DNA of 56,532 nucleotides, taken from positions 1 to 56,532 of the forward strand of contig CAKZPE010000073.1 in the NCBI GenBank assembly GCA_937138495.1. Direction: 5' to 3'. The notes below the pieces were generated by a model that was not told the origin of the DNA, ran no database searches, and saw only the letters and a list, made by a program, of their open reading frames with translations. Source of the stretch: an uncultured Oceanospirillaceae bacterium (GTDB taxonomy: Bacteria; Pseudomonadota; Gammaproteobacteria; Pseudomonadales; Balneatricaceae). Of this stretch, positions 9,031 through 18,900 are shown in pieces (positions within the stretch are counted from its first letter, which is position 1; each line of letters begins with the position of its first letter). A program made the translations under genes and the position numbers.

Positions 9031-9056
9031 AAAAAGCCCGCAACTGCGGGCTTTTT
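9031..9056. terminator. Bidirectional rho-independent terminator
   Basis: The stem AAAAAGCCCGC / GCGGGCTTTTT with an AACT loop has A-runs on one side and T-runs on the other, so it can stop transcripts from both the nitroreductase (+) and fumarase (-) genes that converge here. Confidence 0.9.
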
Positions 9057-9071
9057 CAATCACAGGCCGTT

Positions 9072-10577
9072 TTACACCTGTTCAGCAATGATTTGCTTCC
9101 ACTTGGCAGGGCCTGTGGTGTGAACAGACTCACCGCTGCTGTCTACCGCAACGGTTACCGGCATATCTTTCACTTCAAACTCATAGATGGCTTCCATCCC
9201 CATTTCCGGGAAGGCCAGCACTTCAGCATTGGTAATCGCTTTAGACACCAGATAAGCAGCGCCACCAACAGCCATCAGATACACCGCTTTGTTATCACGG
9301 ATAGCATCAATGGCAACCGGGCCACGCTCAGACTTACCGATCATGCCTAACAGGCCGGTACTCTCAATCACCTGACGGGTGAATTTATCCATCCGGGTTG
9401 CTGTTGTCGGACCGGCAGGCCCCACCACTTCATCACGGACCGGATCAACCGGGCCCACGTAGTAAATAAAGCGGCCTTTCAGATCGACCGGCAATTCTTC
9501 ACCGTTGTTGAGCATCTCAACCATACGCTTGTGAGCGGCATCACGGCCAGTCAGCATCTTACCGTTCAGCAGAACGGTTTCACCCGGCTGCCAGCTCTGC
9601 ACCTCTTCCGGCGTTACCGTATCCAGGTTCACCCGGCGGGTAGACTCACCCACTTCAAAGGTAATTTCCGGCCATTCATCCAGGCTCGGTGGCGTCAGAA
9701 TTGCCGGCCCTTCACCGTTCAGCGTAAAGTGCGCGTGGCGGGTTGCTGCACAGTTTGGAATCATGCACACCGGCAGAGAAGCTGCATGGGTCGGGTAATC
9801 TTTGATCTTAACATCCAGAACGGTAGTCAGACCGCCCAGCCCCTGTGCGCCAATGCCCAGTGCGTTTACCGCATCCATAATTTCCAGACGCAGTTCTTCA
9901 ACCCGGTTTTGCGGGCCACGCTCACGGATTTCATGAATATCGATTGGATCCATCAGGGATTCTTTCGCCAGCACTGCTGCTTTCTCAGCGGTACCACCAA
10001 TGCCCAGCCCCAGCATGCCCGGCGGGCACCAGCCAGCCCCCATGGTCGGTACGGTTTTCACAACCCAGTCTACAATGCTGTCAGACGGGTTCAGCATAAC
10101 CATTTTAGACTTGTTTTCAGAGCCGCCACCTTTGGCTGCTACCTGAACGTCCACTTCATCCCCTTCGACGATTTCGTAGTGGATAACTGCCGGCGTATTA
10201 TCTTTGGTATTTTTACGGGCACCGGCCGGGTCTGCCAGAATAGATGCCCGCAGAACGTTATCCGGGTGGGTATAGGCACGGCGAACACCTTCGTTCACCA
10301 TGTCTGTTACGCTCATTGTGGCGTCCCAGCTCACATTCATACCGACTTTCAGGAATACGGTCACGATTCCGGTGTCCTGACAGATTGGCCGACGGCCTTC
10401 AGCACACATACGTGAGTTAATCAGGATCTGAGCCATGGCGTCTTTGGCCGCCGGGTTTTGTTCTTTCTGGTAAGCGCCGTGAACGCCCTGAACAAAATCA
10501 ATCGGATGGTAGTAAGAGATAAACTGCAGGGCATCAGCAACGCTGCTGATAAAGTCGTCTTGGCGAATAACACTCAT
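9072..10577 (-). CDS. Class I (iron-sulfur) fumarate hydratase
   Basis: It interconverts fumarate and malate in the citric acid cycle using an oxygen-labile [4Fe-4S] cluster. Visible family features are MCAEGRRPICQDTGIVTVF (first cluster Cys), a GAGWCPPGMLGLGIGG block, and PVCMIPNCAATRHAHF with another cluster Cys; the C-terminal beta domain follows (FIYYVGPVDP, GPTTATRMDKFT). The 501-residue length fits FumA/FumB-type single-chain enzymes. The start at 10577 is chosen over an upstream codon at 10616 because GGAG lies seven bases before it. It is a single-gene unit. Confidence 0.95.
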   Translation of the reverse strand: MSVIRQDDFISSVADALQFISYYHPIDFVQGVHGAYQKEQNPAAKDAMAQILINSRMCAEGRRPICQDTGIVTVFLKVGMNVSWDATMSVTDMVNEGVRRAYTHPDNVLRASILADPAGARKNTKDNTPAVIHYEIVEGDEVDVQVAAKGGGSENKSKMVMLNPSDSIVDWVVKTVPTMGAGWCPPGMLGLGIGGTAEKAAVLAKESLMDPIDIHEIRERGPQNRVEELRLEIMDAVNALGIGAQGLGGLTTVLDVKIKDYPTHAASLPVCMIPNCAATRHAHFTLNGEGPAILTPPSLDEWPEITFEVGESTRRVNLDTVTPEEVQSWQPGETVLLNGKMLTGRDAAHKRMVEMLNNGEELPVDLKGRFIYYVGPVDPVRDEVVGPAGPTTATRMDKFTRQVIESTGLLGMIGKSERGPVAIDAIRDNKAVYLMAVGGAAYLVSKAITNAEVLAFPEMGMEAIYEFEVKDMPVTVAVDSSGESVHTTGPAKWKQIIAEQV

Positions 10578-10761
10578 AGTTGGCTCCGCTATCAGGCTCG
10601 GGTTTAACCGGGTCAACCACAGATCGCCGGCCCCGAAGCAGCCGGTACTGGATCTACTGTTTCCCAGTCATAATTATAAGTGCGCCGATTATACACAGAT
10701 TACGTCTGACAGGCCTCACAACTTAGTCTCATAAAAACATGAATGTCTTTTCTGAAAGCGC

Positions 10762-12252
10762 TCACAAAACAATCGGCGGCGACTCCAGCGAGTCAAATGC
10801 TTCAACCCGGTTCCGGCCTTTTTGCTTGGCACTGTACATAGCCCTGTCGCTGTAACTGAGCAGGACTTCCAGATTCTTATCCTGACTGGAATGCACCACC
10901 CCGATACTGATCGTCGAGGTCAGGTACTCGCCGTTACTGAGTTCAATCCGGGTAGCGGCAATCGATTCACATATCCGGTGTGCCACCTTCATGGCGGTTT
11001 CCGGATCGGTTTCCAGCAACGCTACTATAAACTCTTCCCCCCCTATCCGGCCGAACAGATCATTTTCCCGTAACGCCAGCTGACAAATGCCAACGACTGC
11101 TTTCAGCACCTGATCCCCTGCCGCATGACCATAGGTATCGTTAATCTTTTTAAAGTGGTCAACATCAAACATCAGCAGCGTCAGGGAATTATCGTAGCGT
11201 TCTGCCCGACGTAACTCCTGACGTAAACAGTCGAACAGATGACGACGGTTCATAATACCGGTCAGCTCATCGGTAGTGGCCAACCGTCGCAACTTGCTCT
11301 CCAGCGCTTTACGCTCCTCAAGCTCTTTATTCAGTGCCTGAGTCCGTTCACGTACCTGATGCCGCAGCATCCGGTTCCAGACAAACACCATAATCGCCAG
11401 CAAGACAAATATACCGCCGGCAATCTGCAGCAATAACTGAGGTGTCAGAATTTCCCCTTCGTAGCCCAGGTTTATCCAGCGGCGGAAGATCGTCCGCAAT
11501 TCGTCATCACTGATACCATCCAGACCTTTCTGAATGATTGAAACCAGTTCCGGCCAGTCATTGCGCACTGCAAATCGCAACTGCCAGGCAAAGCCGGATT
11601 CACCGGCAACCCGCAGATTCGTCAGGCCATCCCGCTCGATGTAAAACAGTGCCGCAGCATTGGTAGCAATGATGGCATCTGAAAGGCCATAGGAAACCAT
11701 TCGCAAGCCGGTTTCCAGATCAGGAACTTCAAGTACATCCAGGTTGGGGAAATTCTCTTTGACGTATTCGCTGGAGGCATAGCCCTTAATCAGGACAACC
11801 TTATGCCCGTCCAGGTCCCGCATATTCAGGGGGCCACCGATATCCTTGCGTACCACTATAACGGCCGGAAGCCGGATATAAGGCCGGGTAAAATTCATAT
11901 ACTCCTGACGTTCCGGCGTAATTGCCGCCGCCCCCCAGACATCAACGTCCCGTTCTTTTGCGGCCTCAACCACCTTATCCCAGTTGGTATACTGGATAAC
12001 CTTCATATCCAGCCCCTGACGTTCAGCCATAATCTTCAGAAAATCAGCGGTAATCCCGCGGTAAACGTCATTTTCATCGAAGAACTCAACAGGCGGGTAA
12101 TACGGCGCTGGCGCAAAACGAATATTCGGGTGCTGTTCCAGCCAGCGTTCTTCTTCCCGGGACAGCATCGATGAATTTTCAGCCAGCAAGGTGCCGGAGA
12201 GCATCACTCCCAACACAATCAGCAACCATTTTTTCAGTAACAAACCTATCAA
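10762..12252 (-). CDS. Diguanylate cyclase with periplasmic solute-binding sensor domain
   Basis: A 496-residue inner-membrane protein. It has an N-terminal signal or anchor (residues 5-24), a family-3 solute-binding (amino-acid type) sensor domain at about 35-262, a transmembrane helix near 272-292, a short coiled coil, and a C-terminal GGDEF domain from about 325. The active-site motif is RIGGEEF and an inhibitory RxxD site (REND) lies five residues before GGEEF, so product inhibition is likely. It probably makes cyclic di-GMP in response to a periplasmic ligand. The start is a TTG with AGGGG seven bases upstream. Confidence 0.92.
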   Translation of the reverse strand: MIGLLLKKWLLIVLGVMLSGTLLAENSSMLSREEERWLEQHPNIRFAPAPYYPPVEFFDENDVYRGITADFLKIMAERQGLDMKVIQYTNWDKVVEAAKERDVDVWGAAAITPERQEYMNFTRPYIRLPAVIVVRKDIGGPLNMRDLDGHKVVLIKGYASSEYVKENFPNLDVLEVPDLETGLRMVSYGLSDAIIATNAAALFYIERDGLTNLRVAGESGFAWQLRFAVRNDWPELVSIIQKGLDGISDDELRTIFRRWINLGYEGEILTPQLLLQIAGGIFVLLAIMVFVWNRMLRHQVRERTQALNKELEERKALESKLRRLATTDELTGIMNRRHLFDCLRQELRRAERYDNSLTLLMFDVDHFKKINDTYGHAAGDQVLKAVVGICQLALRENDLFGRIGGEEFIVALLETDPETAMKVAHRICESIAATRIELSNGEYLTSTISIGVVHSSQDKNLEVLLSYSDRAMYSAKQKGRNRVEAFDSLESPPIVL

Positions 12253-12365
12253 GCTCAGACCCCTGAGAACTGCAATAAACAGCCTTATACATCAGACTGT
12301 TATAAAATCATTATTGGTAATCTCTCTAAGGTATGGGGGGGATTGGCGTGGGTCAACCGCGATGT

Positions 12366-13208
12366 TCACAAAGTGGTAAGATAAAGCAGCCCGAAAACAA
12401 GAAAAAAACGGCCGGTTGCCGGTGGAAGCTGCTGTCGGGCATGTTGCCCCAGACCGGCCATCAACAATAAGGGCATCGCCAACGGAAAGGACAAGAATAA
12501 CGGCCAGATATTCTGCAGATCCCCAATCAGATATAACCCCATACAACTGATCACCAGCAACGCCAGCCCCTGGCGATATAGCCTGACGGCTGCGCGTAAG
12601 CCGTAACGCACACTGAGCGTTTCACACTGTTGCGCTCTGTCGGTTTCAAAGTCGCGGATTTCATTCGCCAGTAATAACAGGCTGGTCAGCAGACTGACCG
12701 GAATTGATTGCCGGATCACCTGACCATCAATGTATCCGGTGAGGAAATAATACACACCGCATACAATCAGCACGCCCATCAGCCAGAACACAGCTGCAAC
12801 CGCATACCCGCGGCGTTTCAGGTTCACCGGTTCAAGGGTATATCCCAACGCACCGACAACCCCGCCTAACACCAATAGCAGCGCCGGCCAGCCCCTGACG
12901 GCGATAAAGTACAGCGCCACAGCCGAAGCCGCCGCAAAACACACCATCGCAATACGGACATTCTTACGGATTTGCCTGCAACTGGCTTCATCGCCGGCCA
13001 GCAGAGGTAAATCACTGTAGTCATTAATCAGGTTCACACCGGCCTGTAACAGCACCGCCGCACACAGCAAACTGACCGCCTGTAGCCACTGAATATCGCT
13101 CACTCCGGCAGCCGCAACAATACCGGTCAGGCCGCTGATGCCGGCCACCGCAAAAGAAAATGGCCGCAGCGCGCGGCCAGTCCGATACTTATCTGCCACA
13201 GCAATCAT
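12366..13208 (-). CDS. UbiA-family prenyltransferase (MenA-like)
   Basis: A polytopic membrane enzyme of 280 residues. The two Asp-rich motifs of the UbiA superfamily are visible: NLINDYSD (about residue 60) and ANEIRDFETDR (about residue 181), which bind the Mg-prenyl diphosphate. Length and motifs resemble 1,4-dihydroxy-2-naphthoate prenyltransferases, but no menaquinone genes are in the window, so the acceptor is unknown. It stands alone between trhP and the diguanylate cyclase. A weak ribosome-binding site precedes the ATG. Confidence 0.8.
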   Translation of the reverse strand: MIAVADKYRTGRALRPFSFAVAGISGLTGIVAAAGVSDIQWLQAVSLLCAAVLLQAGVNLINDYSDLPLLAGDEASCRQIRKNVRIAMVCFAAASAVALYFIAVRGWPALLLVLGGVVGALGYTLEPVNLKRRGYAVAAVFWLMGVLIVCGVYYFLTGYIDGQVIRQSIPVSLLTSLLLLANEIRDFETDRAQQCETLSVRYGLRAAVRLYRQGLALLVISCMGLYLIGDLQNIWPLFLSFPLAMPLLLMAGLGQHARQQLPPATGRFFLVFGLLYLTTL

Positions 13209-13248
13209 TGCAATGTCAGTGTCCCTGTCAGTTTAATGTCCCTGGTGT

Positions 13249-14619
13249 TCAGGATACTTCAGCGTTTTTGAACGCCGGTGCGTTCGGCAGGTTACGCATC
13301 AGCAGTGCGTATTCCATATCCGCAGCGAAATCGACAGGTATACGCATAAAGTGGCCGGAACCCGGTGCCGTGTCTTTCGCTTCACCCTTCAGGTTTTCCA
13401 TCTGCTCAAGAGTGAAGGTATGGTTACCGGAAGGTGTCATCAGCTCTAGCTGATCACCTACCGCAAAGCGGTTCTTCACTTCAATATCAATCGTCCCCTG
13501 TTGCTCATCACGGCCTATAATCTCGCCTACAAACTGCTGATGCACACCGACGGAACTGCCGTTTTCATAGTTCTGATATTCATCATGTACGTGACGGCGG
13601 TAAAAACCTTCCGTGTAACCACGGTTTGCCAGATTTTCAAGCGTATCCATCAGCCCCATATCAAACGGCCGGCCGGCAGCGATATCATCAATGGCTTTAC
13701 GGTATGCCTGAGCAGTACGGGCCACGTAATAATGAGATTTGGTACGGCCTTCAATCTTCAGGGAATGCACGCCCATTTTCGCCAGCCGTGGCACGTGTTG
13801 TATAGCCCGCAGATCCTTGGAGTTCATAATGTAGGTGCCGTGCTCGTCTTCATACGCAGGCATAAATTCACCCGGACGGGTCTCTTCCTGTAACAGGTAC
13901 ATTTTGTCAGTCGGTTCACCGATGCCCAGCTCAGGCTGAACAGGCGTCGCCGGATCAAAATTCTGAACAGGAATAAGGTCACCACTGGCATCCTGTTCCG
14001 CTTCATGGGCGTCATATTTCCAACGGCAGGTATTGGTGCAGGTTCCCTGATTAGGATCCCGGTGATTAATGTAACCGGACAGCAGGCAACGGCCGGAATA
14101 AGCGATGCACAAAGAGCCATGAACAAAGACTTCAAGTTCCATTTCCGGGCACTTTTCACGGATCTCTTCAATCTCATCCAGCGACAGTTCACGGGACAGA
14201 ATGATCCGTTCAACCCCGGCCTGATGCCAGAACTTTACGCTCGCCCAGTTCATGGTATTACTTTGTACGGACAAATGAATTGGCACATCCGGCCATTCTT
14301 CACGGACCATCATGATCAGGCCCGGGTCAGACATAATCAGCGCGTCCGGCCCCATTTCAATTACCGGGCGTAAATCATCGATGTAGGTTTTCAGCTTGCT
14401 GTTGTGCGGCATGATATTGCTCGCCAGATAGAGCTTTTTGCCCTGCTGATGCGCAATGTTAATGCCCTGCTCGAGCTTTTCCAGATTGAAGTCGTTGTTA
14501 CGGACCCGCAGACTGTAACGGGGCTGACCGGCATATACGGCATCGGCACCGTAGGCAAACGCGTACTGCATATTCTTCAGCGTACCCGCCGGAGAAAGTA
14601 ATTCAGGCTTAAACATCAT
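13249..14619 (-). CDS. trhP: tRNA 5-hydroxyuridine synthesis protein TrhP (YegQ, U32 family)
   Basis: TrhP is needed for prephenate-dependent hydroxylation of wobble uridine (ho5U) in tRNA. The protein has 456 residues, the usual length. It begins FKPELLSPAGTLKNMQYAFA and contains the U32 signature EVFVHGSLCIAYSGRCLLSG with the iron-sulfur-type cysteines (further Cys in GTCTNTCRW). The C-terminal part (FAVGDQLELMTPSGNHTF) is the extra U32 domain of YegQ. Despite the peptidase family name, RNA modification is the known role. The two adjacent ATG codons at 14619 and 14616 cannot be told apart. Confidence 0.93.
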   Translation of the reverse strand: MMFKPELLSPAGTLKNMQYAFAYGADAVYAGQPRYSLRVRNNDFNLEKLEQGINIAHQQGKKLYLASNIMPHNSKLKTYIDDLRPVIEMGPDALIMSDPGLIMMVREEWPDVPIHLSVQSNTMNWASVKFWHQAGVERIILSRELSLDEIEEIREKCPEMELEVFVHGSLCIAYSGRCLLSGYINHRDPNQGTCTNTCRWKYDAHEAEQDASGDLIPVQNFDPATPVQPELGIGEPTDKMYLLQEETRPGEFMPAYEDEHGTYIMNSKDLRAIQHVPRLAKMGVHSLKIEGRTKSHYYVARTAQAYRKAIDDIAAGRPFDMGLMDTLENLANRGYTEGFYRRHVHDEYQNYENGSSVGVHQQFVGEIIGRDEQQGTIDIEVKNRFAVGDQLELMTPSGNHTFTLEQMENLKGEAKDTAPGSGHFMRIPVDFAADMEYALLMRNLPNAPAFKNAEVS

Positions 14620-14666
14620 AAGTCTCTGCTTAACAGCAGGATGCGCCAGAATCAGCAGAGCTTACA

Positions 14667-15227
14667 TCAGGCCATATCCTGCAAAGGGATTTCAAATAAA
14701 GGGGTATAGATCGAACCACGCTCGCCTGGTTTACTTTGGTACAGGATCACTTCATCCGCCAGGCTGAAAAGATCCAGCTCTGGCCAGTGCTCCGGTACAT
14801 TGAACCGGTTCTCTGCCGGCAATCGGCCTAACGTGATATGTGGCTGAAAGTCTTCCTCGGTATGCGCAATTCCCGCTTCCTGTGCGACCTGCATCATCAG
14901 CTTATTCAACTGGCTCAGCGCCTGATGCTCAGGACTCATGGCCGCAATCAGCGATAAATGCTTATTTACCGGATAATACTGTGAGGTATTAATGTGCACC
15001 TGAAAAGAACGGAATTCCGCCAGATGCTTACCTGCAATCTGTTCCAGACGATCAACCTGCTCGAGACTTATATTCCCCATGAAGCATAGGGTTAAATGAT
15101 AACATTCTGAATCGACCCAGTTAACCTCTACATGCTTATCAAACTGACAAAGTGTGTCAGCATGATCTGCCAGCGTTCGGGCGACAGCTCCGGGAAGCGG
15201 TAAAGCAAAAAAGGCACGAATTTCCAT
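14667..15227 (-). CDS. thpR: RNA 2',3'-cyclic phosphodiesterase
   Basis: A 186-residue member of the 2H phosphoesterase superfamily. The two catalytic HxTx motifs are HLTLCFMGNI (about residue 45) and HITLGRLPAE (about residue 130), at the expected spacing. ThpR/LigT opens 2',3'-cyclic phosphates on RNA ends. It begins EIRAFFALPLP, typical for the family. It lies 48 bp upstream of trhP on the same strand, so both may be one transcription unit for RNA processing. Confidence 0.9.
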   Translation of the reverse strand: MEIRAFFALPLPGAVARTLADHADTLCQFDKHVEVNWVDSECYHLTLCFMGNISLEQVDRLEQIAGKHLAEFRSFQVHINTSQYYPVNKHLSLIAAMSPEHQALSQLNKLMMQVAQEAGIAHTEEDFQPHITLGRLPAENRFNVPEHWPELDLFSLADEVILYQSKPGERGSIYTPLFEIPLQDMA

Positions 15228-15363
15228 TACGTACTATTTTCCTTCAGTTAGGTGAACCTGACACAATGAGTGTCAGGCCCGGATTCTGGTACAGGGTTAA
15301 CGGGCACGGCTGGCATGTTCTGATCAGAAACGTCCTCAAAACATCCTCCGGTACCGCAAGATG

Positions 15364-16449
15364 TTACTGCAGACTTTCAACCTGTAACTGGAGATTATTA
15401 AGACGCTGACGAATCCGTAAAAGTTCCTTATTCAGCACCAGGCGGGAACCGTCGATGGCCTTCACAGCCTGTTCGTTAACCTTAACCCGGCGTTCCAGAG
15501 AAGCCGCTGATGCTCCCCCCTGGTTCCCCTGATTACCGACCTGATCTATCCGGCGGTTCAGGTCTTTACCCTGCTGGGATAATGCAACCCGCTGCAATTC
15601 CTGGCCTTCAGATAAAATCTGGTAATCCGCACTCAATGCCGCCAGATCCGCCCTGACCTGAGCCAGTTGTTTGCTGTCTGCACCGCCGGAACCGCTGATT
15701 TTTTTACTGGCAGCTTTAAGGGATTTGTCCTGTGCAGCAAGGCTCTTTTCCAGCCCCGCCAGTTTGGAATTAACGGCTTTAATCTTTTTATCCAGACCGG
15801 CATTTACCCCGGCCAGATCTTTACCCAGCTTATCAATGCCTTGCTGACTTGAAGCAGCAGACTTATTCACCGCTTCCAACTCGCTACTCAGGGCTTCAAT
15901 GGCAACCAGACGGGTTGTCAGTGTATCCAGCGACTGAGACTGTTCAGCCGCACCCGCATTCAGCTTATCCAGAGTTGCAGACTGCTGTTTCAGTTGCTCA
16001 GCCGTCTGCTTTTCAACGGTTGCCTGCAAGGCTGTTAACTGCTCGCCCAGCGACTGAATTTTCTTATCCGCGGTTGCTGCGCGGTTATTCACCCACTCAA
16101 GCAGAGACTCATCAGACTGCTCAACACTGCTTTCCGCGCTCTTAAGCAATTGTTGTAACTGAACAATCTGACCGGATAAAGACTCAACCTGCTTTGACTG
16201 GTCGGCCAGTAATGCCTGTTGCTGCTGAATCTGATCCTGCTGCAGTTTACCCCAGTACCCCAGACCGGCCACCACTGCTCCCAGCAGTAATACGATCATC
16301 AGGATAAAGCCTCTGCCTTTTTTGGCCTGTTCAGCATTGACTGACTGGGCAATCACGCCTTCACCCAGTTTGGTTTCAGGGGCTTGTTTCGCCAGGCTGG
16401 GATCAGCCGGTCCGAAACTCGGGACTTCCAGGTTATCTTGCTCACGCAT
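15364..16449 (-). CDS. Single-pass membrane protein with long coiled coil, function unknown
   Basis: A 361-residue protein without a recognised family. An N-terminal cytoplasmic stretch (1-47) precedes one transmembrane helix (about 48-66, FILMIVLLLGAVVAGLGYW). The rest is almost entirely predicted coiled coil, rich in Gln, Ser, Ala, Lys and Leu (for example QQQQALLADQ and LEKSLAAQDKSLKAASKK), ending RQRLNNLQLQVESLQ. Topology suggests an inner-membrane anchor with a rod reaching into the periplasm. A scaffolding role is only a guess. It is a single gene on its strand. Confidence 0.7.
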   Translation of the reverse strand: MREQDNLEVPSFGPADPSLAKQAPETKLGEGVIAQSVNAEQAKKGRGFILMIVLLLGAVVAGLGYWGKLQQDQIQQQQALLADQSKQVESLSGQIVQLQQLLKSAESSVEQSDESLLEWVNNRAATADKKIQSLGEQLTALQATVEKQTAEQLKQQSATLDKLNAGAAEQSQSLDTLTTRLVAIEALSSELEAVNKSAASSQQGIDKLGKDLAGVNAGLDKKIKAVNSKLAGLEKSLAAQDKSLKAASKKISGSGGADSKQLAQVRADLAALSADYQILSEGQELQRVALSQQGKDLNRRIDQVGNQGNQGGASAASLERRVKVNEQAVKAIDGSRLVLNKELLRIRQRLNNLQLQVESLQ

Positions 16450-16627
16450 CTATATCAGATCCTACAAAAAATGCTCTGTGCGTCCGGTTTCAGCCGGGAT
16501 CACATCAGGGAAACAGGCCGGCTAATTCTGCCAGTCTGCGTATCAGGCCTGAAACGGCCCGACATCAGTTGCACTATAATATGAGCGCTGCCAGCATCCA
16601 AGTCCCGGCGGTATTTTAGCGGTGCTT

Positions 16628-17929
16628 TTACTGTGCTGCGGCAAAAGCATCCCGGGTGAAGTTTTCAATCCCGTCAGCCGTCACCAGCACATTATCTTCG
16701 ATACGTATTCCGCCAAACGGCAATAAACGCTCCACCAGTGCCCAGTCGATCAACTCCGCCACGGGCGACTGACGCAAGGTCTGTAACAGGCTGGGGATAA
16801 AATACAGGCCAGGCTCAACAGTCAGAACACTGCCGGTTTCCATCACACCGGCATAACGCAAAAACGGGTGTTCTGCCGGTGGTGTCGGCTCCATCCCCAG
16901 CTTGTCATGTTGCCACGCGCCTACATCGTGCACCTGAATGCCCAGCAGGTGACCCAGCCCGTGAGGGAAAAATACCCGGGTTACCCCTTCTTCCATCTGG
17001 GTATCCGCCGAAGCCCTGACGATACCCGCCTGCTGAAGAATCCTGGCAATTTTACGGTGCATATCCACATGCAGATCCACATAGCTGACACCGGCCCGCA
17101 TCATGCTGAGGATATCCAGCTGTGCCTGCTCCATCGCCGCCAGTAAGTCTGCAAAAATACCCGGTTCAGCAGCATACGTACGGGTAATATCTGCCGCATA
17201 ACCCAGATAACCGGCACCGGCATCAATCAGCAGACTGCGGTGCTGATCGGGAACGTTGCGGTCCTGCCACTGATAATGCAGCACTGCCGCATGTTCGTTC
17301 AGGCCAACAATGTTGTCATAAGGCAGCTTTTTTTCGTTATGAGCAATGGCGCTCAGGTAAGCCTGATGGATCTCATATTCTGACTCACCGGCACGAAACC
17401 CCTGCTCAGCACGTACATGCCCTTTAACCGCCAGAACATTCGCTTCACGCAGACACGCCTGTTCCCATTCAGACTTCACTCGCCGTATCCGGTGCAGGGC
17501 CTGTGTCAGAGCCTGCGGATTATGTGTCCAGCTGTCGCGGGCAAACCCGGGCATATGTTCAGCGATAACCGCCAGATTCTCTCCCGAAACCGGCGCGGAT
17601 TCTTTAATCTCGACAATTTCAAACACATCGCTCCACCATTTAGTAGGTAACTCAGGGGTAACGTGCCAGAAATCATCAGCCATCACAAAATACAGAACCG
17701 GCTTCTGCCCCGGCCGCACCTGCAACCAACACCCGGGATGCTGGGTCAGAAACGGCAGCCAGTGTACGAAATTCGGATTGGCTTTATAGGCATGGCTGTA
17801 ATCATCCTGAAAACGCCGTGACGAATGACCGGAGCCAATAAGCAAGCCATCAAAACCGGTATCCGCCAGCAGGCTTTCCGTACTGCGTTGCAACCGGTCT
17901 ACATGGGCAAAATAAGCATTATGATTCAT
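16628..17929 (-). CDS. pepQ: Xaa-Pro dipeptidase
   Basis: A cytosolic metallo-aminopeptidase of the pita-bread fold (M24) that splits dipeptides with C-terminal proline. The 433-residue length fits PepQ. Metal-site segments are visible: LLIDAGAGYLGYAADITRTY (Asp ligands), FFPHGLGHLLGIQVHDVG (His), METGSVLTVEPGLYF (Glu) and GGIRIEDNVLVT (Glu). It is the last gene of a peptide-use cluster: its ATG overlaps the stop of the LysR gene (ATGA). Confidence 0.93.
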   Translation of the reverse strand: MNHNAYFAHVDRLQRSTESLLADTGFDGLLIGSGHSSRRFQDDYSHAYKANPNFVHWLPFLTQHPGCWLQVRPGQKPVLYFVMADDFWHVTPELPTKWWSDVFEIVEIKESAPVSGENLAVIAEHMPGFARDSWTHNPQALTQALHRIRRVKSEWEQACLREANVLAVKGHVRAEQGFRAGESEYEIHQAYLSAIAHNEKKLPYDNIVGLNEHAAVLHYQWQDRNVPDQHRSLLIDAGAGYLGYAADITRTYAAEPGIFADLLAAMEQAQLDILSMMRAGVSYVDLHVDMHRKIARILQQAGIVRASADTQMEEGVTRVFFPHGLGHLLGIQVHDVGAWQHDKLGMEPTPPAEHPFLRYAGVMETGSVLTVEPGLYFIPSLLQTLRQSPVAELIDWALVERLLPFGGIRIEDNVLVTADGIENFTRDAFAAAQ

Positions 17930-18900
17930 GAGTTAACAGAAACCTTATCATCTGTTCCTACCGCCAGCGATACCGTCTCTAAGGGTAAGGTTCGCTGCAA
18001 GTGCGGCCAGAGTTTTTGCAATTGTTGATTCTGATTCAGCCGGGAGCGGTAAAGACGGATTTCCACCGGGATATTCCAGCTCTGGTCCGCAGCAAAATCA
18101 AGACGGTTATATCGGAAATTATCTTCCAGCAAGCTGGTCGGTAACCAGCCCAGCCCAAAACCTTCCTTCACCATGGCTTTGGCACTGACTGAGTTGACGT
18201 TCTCATTCATGGTCAGCAGATGCGGCGCAGGTTCCCGGCGCTGCAAGAAACTGCGAATCACGGGTTTAAGAAAGGCATTATCGTGATAACCGATAAACGG
18301 CACCGGATGACGTTTTGTGCCGGGCAACTGATACAGCGGTTTCCCCATATCATCCAGCGCAGTCACCGGCACCAGCTGTTCCTGGCACACCAGAATATGT
18401 TCGAAACGCTCATCAGACAGTGGCTGAAGGAAATCAATAGTCGGATGCCAGTAACATAACACCAGATCGCATTCGTTGTTGCTCAGCGCTTCAACAAAGT
18501 CTGCCCCCATCCAGGTGGTGGACTTCAGGTTATGTACCATATCCACATCAAGATCACTGGCCATTGGCATCAGCCATGACTTCCAGAATCCCAGACACAG
18601 AGACTGAGTCGCCGCAAATGTCAGCCGGTTACTCTGTTGTTCCAGAATATCCTTACAGCGACTTTTGGCATCATGATGAATACGGGAAATCTGCTCTGCC
18701 GAAGCCAGAAACACCTCACCCGCCGCCGTTAATGACAACGGTAAGGTGTTACGGTCGATGAGGGTGACCCCCATCTCCTCTTCCACCAGTCTGATCCGGC
18801 GGCTAAGGGTCGGCTGGGTTACATTACGGTCATCAGCGGCACGGGAAAAGTTTCGCGTACGCGCCAGGGCAATAAAATCTTCCAGCCAGCGAATTTCCAT
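17926..18900 (-). CDS. LysR-family transcriptional regulator of the peptide locus
   Basis: A 324-residue LysR protein: the N-terminal winged helix is at residues 1-62 (FIALARTRNFSRAADDRNVTQPTLSRRI), followed by a substrate-binding effector domain. Its start lies directly after the carboxypeptidase stop and its stop overlaps the pepQ start (ATGA). Such tight embedding suggests it regulates this dpp-carboxypeptidase-pepQ operon in response to a peptide or amino acid. This is inferred from position only. Confidence 0.9.
   Translation of the reverse strand: MEIRWLEDFIALARTRNFSRAADDRNVTQPTLSRRIRLVEEEMGVTLIDRNTLPLSLTAAGEVFLASAEQISRIHHDAKSRCKDILEQQSNRLTFAATQSLCLGFWKSWLMPMASDLDVDMVHNLKSTTWMGADFVEALSNNECDLVLCYWHPTIDFLQPLSDERFEHILVCQEQLVPVTALDDMGKPLYQLPGTKRHPVPFIGYHDNAFLKPVIRSFLQRREPAPHLLTMNENVNSVSAKAMVKEGFGLGWLPTSLLEDNFRYNRLDFAADQSWNIPVEIRLYRSRLNQNQQLQKLWPHLQRTLPLETVSLAVGTDDKVSVNS

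Noticed and set aside
13249..14619. Protease annotation for the U32 protein
   Set aside because: The sequence matches YegQ/TrhP, known for tRNA wobble hydroxylation; a secreted collagenase role is not supported.
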